Under the pieces are notes generated by a model. The model saw nothing but the letters and a program-made list of their open reading frames with translations, did not search any database and was not told where the DNA came from. 8,192 bases of DNA, from contig SLJA01000324.1 in NCBI GenBank assembly GCA_007135355.1, forward strand, positions 1-8,192, in the 5' to 3' direction. The position numbers and the translations under genes were made by a program. The first letter of the stretch is position 1, and every line of letters begins with the position of its first letter. This document shows, piece by piece, positions 1-5,530 of this stretch. The stretch is from Wenzhouxiangella sp. (lineage in GTDB: Bacteria > Pseudomonadota > Gammaproteobacteria > Xanthomonadales > Wenzhouxiangellaceae).

Positions 1-173
1 AGTTGCTGCACCTGGCCTACCACCTGCCCGAGGACTCGCGCTGGCTGAAGTTGCCGTTCATCAAGCGCCTGCGTCGGCTGCATCACGTCCACCACGACAC
101 CACGCTGATGGCGTCGCGCAATTTCAATATCACCTATCCCATCGGCGACTGGCTGTTCGGTACGCGGGCCTGA
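1..173 (+). CDS. Fatty acid hydroxylase / sterol desaturase family protein, C-terminal fragment
   Basis: This is the last 56 codons of a gene that begins left of the window; the first whole codon is at 3 and the stop is TGA at 171-173. The visible peptide carries the histidine cluster LHHVHHD (fragment residues 26-32), then NFNITYP and the closing DWLFGT. That arrangement is typical of the C-terminus of the membrane-bound di-iron hydroxylase/desaturase superfamily, where HxxHH-type clusters hold the iron pair. Earlier histidine clusters and the membrane helices lie outside the window, so substrate and exact subfamily cannot be told; hydroxylation or desaturation of a lipid or carotenoid would fit. 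The gene converges on the RND permease gene, and the two stop codons abut with no base between them. No U-tract terminator follows, so any terminator for this gene would lie inside the neighbour's coding sequence. Family assignment is fairly sure; specific function is not. Confidence 0.75.
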   Translation, partial: LLHLAYHLPEDSRWLKLPFIKRLRRLHHVHHDTTLMASRNFNITYPIGDWLFGTRA

Positions 174-180
174 TCAGGCC
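167..180. repeat. Perfect 14-bp palindrome spanning two convergent stop codons
   Basis: GGCCTGATCAGGCC is a perfect palindrome centred between bases 173 and 174. Its left half encodes the final Ala codon and TGA stop of the hydroxylase-family gene on the plus strand. Its right half encodes the final Ala codon and TGA stop of the RND permease on the minus strand. As RNA it could fold in either direction into a 5-bp GC-rich stem with a GATC loop. No U-tract follows on either side, so it is a weak candidate for a bidirectional intrinsic terminator and may simply result from two GCC-TGA ends meeting. Confidence 0.6.
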
Positions 181-3100
181 TGTCCCATCTCGACCATGCC
201 GTGTCGGTCGCGCCCCAGCATGCGCTGCAGCAGCCGGACAAAGTCATCGCCGATCAGGTACAGGATCGGGATCAGTCCCAGCGTGATCACCGTGGCGAAG
301 ACGATGCCGAAAGCCAGCGACACGGCCATCGGGATCACCAGCTGGGCTTGGAAGCTGGTCTCGAAGAACACAATCGGAGCCAGCCCCAGGAATGTCGTCA
401 TCGACGTCAGAACAATGGCGCGGAAGCGGGCCCGGGTGGCCTTGAGCGCCGCCTCGATCCGGCTCTGGCCGGCGCGCCGGTGGCGGTTGACGAAATCGAC
501 CAGAATCAGGCTGTCGTTGACCACCACTCCGGCCAGGGCAATGATGCCGAACAGGCTGAGCAGGGATAGCGGCATGCCCAGCACCCAGTGACCGATGATC
601 GCGCCGATCATGCCGAAGGGGATCACCGACATGATCAGCAGCGGCTGCAGGTAGGACTTCAGCGGGATGGCGATCAACGAGTAGATCAGAAACAAGGCAA
701 ACGCCGTGCCCCACAGCAAATCGCGCTGCAGTTCCTGCTGGCTGCGGGTGGCACCGCCCAGGCGATAACGCACGTTAGGATAACCGGCCAGGATTTCCGG
801 GATATGCACCTCGCGCAGTTCGCTGGTGATGCGCCCGGGTTCGGCGATGTCCTTGTCGATGCGCGCGGTGACGCTGATCGAGCGCTCGCGGTCGAAACGG
901 CGGATGCTGGCCGGCGTGCTGCCCACGGTCACTTCGGCCACGGCGCCGAACGGCACGGCCTCACCGCTCGGGGTGCGGATGCGCATGGTCTCCAGATAGC
1001 CCTCGGAACTGCGTTCCTCGCGCGGGAAGCGCACCATCACGCGCACATCGTCCTGACCGCGCTGGATGCGCTGGACTTCTTCGCCGAAAAAGGCCTGGCG
1101 GACTTGGCGCGCCAGGTCCTGCTGGCTCAAGCCCAGGGCCTCGGCGCCGGGCAGGATGTTCAACTGCAACTCGCGCGTGCCGCCCTCGAAGGAATTACGA
1201 ATGTCGTAAGTGCCGTCAAAGGCGCGTACGCGGGCTTCCAGTTCGGCGGCCGCGGCCTGCAGCTGGGCCAGATCGCGACCAACCAGCTGGAAACTCAGGT
1301 CCGGACCATCGCCGCCCGGGCCGCCGGAGCCACCAATCTGCAGCGTGCGCACGCCGGGGATTTCACCGACCTCTTCCCGCCAGACGCGCTCCAGCTCGCG
1401 CGTGCTGACGCGGTTGTCCTCATCCCGGGACAGCTCGACCAGGATGCCGCCGGAGACGTCCGACCGCGCCCAGGAAAATGTGGTTCTGACCACGGGGGCT
1501 TCGAAGCCACGCTCGCGCTGAATGCGCTCGTCGGCCACGGCCAGGCGCTCGATCAGCAGATCAAGATTGGCGTGGGTGACCGCGGCCGGCGTGCCTTCAT
1601 TCATTTCCAGCTCGGCCTGCATGAAGTCGCTGGCAATATCCGGGAACCACACCACTCGCACCAGGCCGCCGACGATCAGTCCCACCGACAGGATCAGAAT
1701 CGAGATGAAGCCGGCCAGGGCGAGGTAGCGATGCCGGAGAAAGACCGCCAGCGAGGGCAGATAAATTCGGTCGACCAGCTTGTACAGCCCATCGGAAAAA
1801 CCGCGTTGAAAGCGAATGAACCGGTTGGTGGTATCCGGCTCGTACTTCTTGATGCGCATGTGGGCCAGGTGGGCCGGCAGGATCAGCTTGGACTCGACCA
1901 GCGACATCAGCAAGGCCAGCACCACCACCCAGCCGATGGCGGCAAAGAACTGGCCCTGCACGCCCGACACCAGCAGAATGGGTGTGAAGGCGGCGATGGT
2001 GGTGAGCACGCCGAAGGTGGCCGGCACGGCAACCTTGTGCACGCCGCTGACCACATTTTCGACCGAATGGCCCTTGTTGCGGATTTCCGTGTAGGCCGAT
2101 TCCCCCATGATGATGGCGTCGTCGACCACGATTCCGAGCACGACCAGGAAGCCGAACAGGCTGATCATGTTGATGGTCACACCAACCGCCGGCAACAGCC
2201 ACAAGGTGCCCATGAAGGCGGTCAGCAGGCCGACCATCACCCAGAAGGCCAGCTTCAGGCGCAAAAACAGGGTCAGGATCAGAAACACCAGGAAGGCGCC
2301 GGCGGCCAGGTTCTTGCCCATCATCTCGATGCGGCCGCGCAGCATGTAGGACAGGTCAGCCCAGTAGTCCACGCTGATTCCGGCCGGCAGGGCATCTTGC
2401 ATGTTGCCGATGTATTCGCGCACCTCGCGCGAGACCGCCAGGGCATCCTGGTCGCCGACGCTCAGCACGCGCACCGCAATGCCGGGTTGGCCGTTGTGAC
2501 GCGAATAGAACTCGCGCTCGATGAAGCCGTCGCGGATTTCGGCGATGTCGCGCACGCGCAGGCGGCTGCCGTCGGGGTTGGTGCGGATGACGATGTCTTC
2601 GAAATCGGCCGCCACATAGGCCTGACCCACCGTGCGCACCAGGACATCGCCGCCGCGGGTCTGGATGCGCCCACCAGGCAGATCCAGTGATGAACGGCGG
2701 ATGGCTTGGGCCACTTCGCCCAGGGTCAGGCCGTAGGCGCGCAGGGTCTGCTCGCTGACCTCGATGGCAATCTCGTAGGGTCTGGCGCCGGCCAGCTCGG
2801 CCCGCGTGACCGAGGGCAGGGCGGTGATATCGTCGCGGATCTGACGCGCGGCTTCCTTCAGCGTGCGCTCCGGCACATCGCCGAACACCGACACCCAGAT
2901 GACCTGCTGGCTCCAGGTTTCGCGCCGGAAGCGCGGACGCTCGGTTTCAGCCGGGAAGGTGGCGATCGAGTCGACCCGGCTCTGGATGTTGTCGAAGACT
3001 TCGAGGATGTTGTAGCCGGCCTCGACTTCGATCGCGACCGTGCCGGAGCCCTCGCGCGCGGTGGAAATGATTTCGCGCACCCCGTCCAGGTCCTGGATCG

Positions 3101-3332
3101 CTTCTTCGATCGGGATCAGCACGCCTTGCTCGACGTCGCGCGGTGTGCCGCCGCGGAAGGGCACCATGACCGAGACGAAGTTGGTCTCCACACGCGGCAT
3201 CACTTCCTTGCTGATGGTGATGGCCGAATACAGTCCGCCGGCCAGCAGCACGATCATCAGCAGGTTGGCGGCGACCGGGTTGTGGGCGAACCAGGCAATG
3301 ATGTTGCCGTACCAGTTGCGCTCGACGTTCAT
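174..3332 (-). CDS. Efflux RND transporter permease subunit (AcrB-like family)
   Basis: This inner-membrane, proton-driven pump has 1052 residues, the normal length for AcrB-type permeases (AcrB 1049). The layout is the usual duplicated one: TM1 near 12-34, a periplasmic loop to about 340, TM2-TM6 at 341-482, TM7 near 535-557, a second periplasmic loop to about 870, and TM8-TM12 at 872-1026. The proton-relay aspartates are present in TM4 as D404-D405 (VVDDAIIMGES), matching AcrB D407/D408. R969 and T976 match AcrB R971 and T978. The TM10 lysine (AcrB K940) is replaced by N939 in VVVNDSLILVDF. A glycine-rich stretch lies at 667-678. The ATG at 3332-3330 is preceded by GGAG seven bases upstream and overlaps the adaptor stop as ATGA, so translation is probably coupled. 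It should work with that adaptor and an outer-membrane channel not in view. Drug, detergent, lipid or other substrate cannot be inferred; the lack of a canonical TM10 lysine sets it apart from AcrB itself. Confidence 0.95.
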   Translation of the reverse strand: MNVERNWYGNIIAWFAHNPVAANLLMIVLLAGGLYSAITISKEVMPRVETNFVSVMVPFRGGTPRDVEQGVLIPIEEAIQDLDGVREIISTAREGSGTVAIEVEAGYNILEVFDNIQSRVDSIATFPAETERPRFRRETWSQQVIWVSVFGDVPERTLKEAARQIRDDITALPSVTRAELAGARPYEIAIEVSEQTLRAYGLTLGEVAQAIRRSSLDLPGGRIQTRGGDVLVRTVGQAYVAADFEDIVIRTNPDGSRLRVRDIAEIRDGFIEREFYSRHNGQPGIAVRVLSVGDQDALAVSREVREYIGNMQDALPAGISVDYWADLSYMLRGRIEMMGKNLAAGAFLVFLILTLFLRLKLAFWVMVGLLTAFMGTLWLLPAVGVTINMISLFGFLVVLGIVVDDAIIMGESAYTEIRNKGHSVENVVSGVHKVAVPATFGVLTTIAAFTPILLVSGVQGQFFAAIGWVVVLALLMSLVESKLILPAHLAHMRIKKYEPDTTNRFIRFQRGFSDGLYKLVDRIYLPSLAVFLRHRYLALAGFISILILSVGLIVGGLVRVVWFPDIASDFMQAELEMNEGTPAAVTHANLDLLIERLAVADERIQRERGFEAPVVRTTFSWARSDVSGGILVELSRDEDNRVSTRELERVWREEVGEIPGVRTLQIGGSGGPGGDGPDLSFQLVGRDLAQLQAAAAELEARVRAFDGTYDIRNSFEGGTRELQLNILPGAEALGLSQQDLARQVRQAFFGEEVQRIQRGQDDVRVMVRFPREERSSEGYLETMRIRTPSGEAVPFGAVAEVTVGSTPASIRRFDRERSISVTARIDKDIAEPGRITSELREVHIPEILAGYPNVRYRLGGATRSQQELQRDLLWGTAFALFLIYSLIAIPLKSYLQPLLIMSVIPFGMIGAIIGHWVLGMPLSLLSLFGIIALAGVVVNDSLILVDFVNRHRRAGQSRIEAALKATRARFRAIVLTSMTTFLGLAPIVFFETSFQAQLVIPMAVSLAFGIVFATVITLGLIPILYLIGDDFVRLLQRMLGRDRHGMVEMGQA

Positions 3333-4564
3333 GGCGCCTCTCCCGTGTTGGCCAGGCCGGATTCCGCCGGTGCGATTCGGAGTTGCGGCGGATCATCCAC
3401 AGTGTCGCGCACTCGCAGCGGCAGGCCTGGAATCGGCGCCTGGATGGCCGTGGTGATGACCCGGTCGCCCTCCTTGAGTGCGTTGCGCACATAGGCGCGC
3501 TGGGCCGTGGCGCGCATCAGCTCGACCGAGCGCACTTCCAGCTCATCCTGGTCATTGGCCAGAAACACCGTGTTGTTGTCGCGCAAGGCCGAGCGCGGCA
3601 ACTCGATCAGCCCGGTCGATGATCGGCCCTGGATATCGGCCCTGACGAAGGTGCCCATGGGCAGCGGCAGTTCACGCCGTTTACCGAGCAGGCCATAGGG
3701 GTCTTCGACGACGGCCACGGCGTTGACCAGGCGAGTGTTTTCATCGACCACCCCTTCGGTACGCACGATGCGGGCTTGCCAACTGCCGCGCCGTCCGGCC
3801 ACCGAGCCGGACAAGGTGACCGGGATGCCGGGTTCCATGCCCGTCACGCCGGGGCCGGGCAAGTCGAGAAAGGCCAGTTCCTGATCCGACAGGGACAAGC
3901 GGATCTCGGCGACGTCGACCGCAAACACGATGCCCAGTGGCGTTCCCGTCGAGACGAACTGCCCGAGGTCGATTTGGCGCGAGCGCACCATGCCGTCAAA
4001 CGGCAGGCTGATGCGGGTGCGCTCCAGGTTGCGCCGGGCGCGCAAGACACCGGCTTCAGCAGCCTGTACCGAGGCCTGGGCGCCGGCAACCTGCGGCAGG
4101 CGCAGGACCAGCTCGCCGGGCTCGCGGTCGCTGCCGTGCAGCCGCTGCCAGTCACGCCGGGCCTGTTCCGAGCGTGCCTGTTCGTCGGCCAGGCGCGAGC
4201 GCGCCGCGGCCAGATCGGCTTCGGCCTGAAGCAAGGCAGCCTCGTAGTCGCTGGGGTCGATCTCGGCCAGGGTCTCGCCGGCGCGGAAGAAACCGCCGGC
4301 GGTAAAGCTGTCGTTCAGGCGCACGATGCGACCGCTGACCTCGGCGGCGAGACTGGTCTGCGTGCGCGGCTGTACCGAGCCCTGCGACTGGACAACGAAA
4401 AATCCGTCGCTGGGCTGGGCGATAACGACATCGACCAGCATGGCCGTCACGCTCGCTTCGCGCTCTTGCGGTGGCGGGCGCTGGCCGGCCAGCATCATGA
4501 CCACGGCAATCGAGCCGGCGATCATGAGCACGGCGGGAAGCACGATTTTGAGCAAAACTTTCAC
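3329..4564 (-). CDS. Efflux RND transporter periplasmic adaptor subunit (membrane fusion protein)
   Basis: This adaptor links an inner-membrane RND pump to an outer-membrane channel. Numbered from the chosen start (411 residues), it has one N-terminal membrane anchor at about 4-27 with no lipobox cysteine. A first half-lipoyl segment follows near 71-106 (AAEVSGRIVRL), then a long coiled-coil hairpin at about 106-183 whose tip near 143-158 contains GELVLRLPQ. The second half-lipoyl segment comes next (RISLPFDGMVRSRQIDLGQF), then a beta-barrel domain to about 313 and a membrane-proximal domain to about 388. This is the AcrA/HlyD-type order. The start is uncertain. GTG at 4564-4562 has AGG (4570-4572) five bases upstream and gives the typical MKVLLK N-terminus. 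GTG at 4585 would add seven residues, has no ribosome site, and lies just after an in-frame TAA. The stop overlaps the permease ATG, so the two form one operon. No TolC-like gene or regulator is adjacent in the window. Confidence 0.93.
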   Translation of the reverse strand: MKVLLKIVLPAVLMIAGSIAVVMMLAGQRPPPQEREASVTAMLVDVVIAQPSDGFFVVQSQGSVQPRTQTSLAAEVSGRIVRLNDSFTAGGFFRAGETLAEIDPSDYEAALLQAEADLAAARSRLADEQARSEQARRDWQRLHGSDREPGELVLRLPQVAGAQASVQAAEAGVLRARRNLERTRISLPFDGMVRSRQIDLGQFVSTGTPLGIVFAVDVAEIRLSLSDQELAFLDLPGPGVTGMEPGIPVTLSGSVAGRRGSWQARIVRTEGVVDENTRLVNAVAVVEDPYGLLGKRRELPLPMGTFVRADIQGRSSTGLIELPRSALRDNNTVFLANDQDELEVRSVELMRATAQRAYVRNALKEGDRVITTAIQAPIPGLPLRVRDTVDDPPQLRIAPAESGLANTGEAP

Positions 4565-4644
4565 GATGACCTGGACACGGAACACGGGTTAGACAAGCAT
4601 AGGTTCGCAAAGGCTCGGGCGCGGCGCACGTGCCAAAAGGCATG

Positions 4645-4660
4645 GCTGATCCGTATCAGC
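4645..4660. repeat. 16-bp inverted repeat, possible operator
   Basis: GCTGATCCGTATCAGC has perfect 6-bp arms around a 4-base centre. It lies about 80 bp upstream of the adaptor start and about 97 bp upstream of the map start. Size and place would suit the operator of a dimeric repressor such as a TetR-family protein, which often controls RND pumps, but no regulator gene is in view and the site matches no operator I recognise. It could also be chance. Confidence 0.3.
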
Positions 4661-4693
4661 GCGCGCCGGCGGGCTGCGCATCCCGGCCCTGGC

Positions 4694-4725
4694 TTGATCG
4701 GCGATGGCTGGGCATCGGTTAAAAT
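4694..4725 (+). promoter_or_regulatory. Putative sigma-70 promoter of map-glnD
   Basis: TAAAAT at 4720-4725 is a good -10 hexamer (5 of 6 to TATAAT), standing out as AT-rich in GC-rich DNA. The best -35-like hexamer is TTGATC at 4694-4699, but the 20-bp spacer is longer than the usual 16-18. Transcription would start near 4732, giving a leader of about 25 nt before the map ATG. The inverted repeat at 4702-4717 lies inside the spacer. Confidence 0.4.
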
Positions 4726-4756
4726 GGCGAGCTTTCCACGTCTTACCCCAGTGCGC

Positions 4757-5530
4757 ATGAACGAAGCCGTCCAGCTCAAGACCGCCGAAGAAATCGAGGC
4801 CATGCGGGTCGCCGGCCAGCAGGCGGCGAGCGTATTGCGCATGATCCGCGATCATGTGCGGCCGGGCGTGACCACCGGCAAACTGGATGCGCTGTGTCAT
4901 GCCTACATCGTCGATCAGCTGCAGGCGGTGCCGGCGCCGCTCAACTATCGCGGTTTTCCAAAATCGATCTGCACCTCGGTCAATCACGTGGTGTGCCACG
5001 GCATTCCCGGTGACAAGGTGCTCAAGGAGGGCGACATTGTCAACATTGATGTGACCGTGATCAAGAACGGCTGGCACGGCGATACCAGCAAGATGTTCTT
5101 TGTTGGCGAGCCCTCGGTGAAAGCGCGCCGGGTCTGTGAAGTGGCCCATCAGGCCCTGCTGACCGGAATCGAAATGGTGCGGCCCGGCGTCACTCTGGGC
5201 GATATCGGTCATGCCATCCAGACCTACGCCGAGGGCCAACGCTGCTCGGTGGTGCGCGAGTACTGCGGCCACGGCATCGGGCGCGTGTTCCATGAACCGC
5301 CCCAGGTGCTGCACTACGGCCGGCCGGGGACGGGCGTGGTGCTGGAGCCCGGCATGACCTTCACCATCGAGCCGATGATCAACCTGGGCAAGGCCTCCAC
5401 CCGCCTGTTGCCGGACCAGTGGACCGTGATCACCCGCGATCGCAGCCTGTCGGCGCAGTGGGAGCACACCCTGGCCGTGACCGACGACGGCGTCGATGTT
5501 CTCACCCGACTGCCCGACGATCCGCTATGA
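4757..5530 (+). CDS. map: Type I methionine aminopeptidase
   Basis: This cytosolic metalloprotease removes the initiator methionine from nascent proteins. The 257-residue product has the complete pita-bread fold signature. The five dinuclear metal ligands are all present: D98 (NIDVT), D109 (HGDTS), H172 (CGHGIG), E205 (TIEPM) and E236 (QWEHT). They match E. coli D97, D108, H171, E204 and E235. The conserved substrate-side histidine is H81 in VCHGIPG. There is no N-terminal zinc-finger extension, so this is the short bacterial form. The ATG at 4757 is preferred because its numbering is only one residue off the E. coli enzyme. An in-frame ATG at 4724 overlaps the likely -10 element and so would not be on a transcript from that promoter. 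In-frame GTG at 4751 remains possible. No Shine-Dalgarno sequence is obvious. The stop overlaps the glnD start as ATGA, indicating an operon. Confidence 0.97.
   Translation: MNEAVQLKTAEEIEAMRVAGQQAASVLRMIRDHVRPGVTTGKLDALCHAYIVDQLQAVPAPLNYRGFPKSICTSVNHVVCHGIPGDKVLKEGDIVNIDVTVIKNGWHGDTSKMFFVGEPSVKARRVCEVAHQALLTGIEMVRPGVTLGDIGHAIQTYAEGQRCSVVREYCGHGIGRVFHEPPQVLHYGRPGTGVVLEPGMTFTIEPMINLGKASTRLLPDQWTVITRDRSLSAQWEHTLAVTDDGVDVLTRLPDDPL

Larger units (their letters stand above)
4565..4756. promoter_or_regulatory. Divergent intergenic region between the efflux operon and map
   Basis: This 192-bp spacer separates the leftward efflux operon from rightward map-glnD and must hold promoters or leaders for both. 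Nothing in it looks like a gene on either strand. It contains three short inverted repeats: TGCC-AAAA-GGCA at 4631-4642, GCTGAT-CCGT-ATCAGC at 4645-4660, and CGATG-N6-CATCG at 4702-4717. The map side has a reasonable -10 element (TAAAAT, 4720-4725). On the efflux side only weak elements are visible on the minus strand: TTGGCA (4636-4631) and TATGCT (4601-4596), but 29 bp apart, too far to form one sigma-70 promoter. The efflux promoter therefore cannot be placed. Confidence 0.55.

Noticed and set aside
667..720. Possible tRNA or small RNA in the permease region
   Set aside because: No cloverleaf or independent promoter could be recognised; the stretch is fully explained as permease coding sequence.
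588..2690. A 700-codon open frame on the plus strand, opposite the RND permease gene
   Set aside because: It is antisense to an unmistakable RND permease. Its translation is rich in His, Gln, Ala, Gly and Asp with no domain or membrane pattern. Long stop-free antisense frames are expected opposite GC-rich genes that avoid TTA, CTA and TCA codons.
4596..4636. TTGGCA and TATGCT on the minus strand as the efflux operon promoter
   Set aside because: The hexamers are separated by 29 bp, far beyond sigma-70 spacing, and TATGCT matches the consensus at only four positions.
4631..4642. TGCC-AAAA-GGCA inverted repeat as a terminator or operator
   Set aside because: The arms are only 4 bp and there is no U-tract; this is expected by chance in a GC-rich spacer, so it is mentioned only as part of the spacer.
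3776..4756. Open reading upstream of, and in frame with, map, suggesting a long N-terminal extension
   Set aside because: The extension runs antisense through the adaptor gene and past the likely map promoter. The normal type I enzyme begins close to residue 1 of the chosen start.
4589..5467. A 292-codon minus-strand open frame covering map and the divergent spacer
   Set aside because: It is antisense to a complete methionine aminopeptidase and would block the spacer that must carry promoters; no family features are visible.
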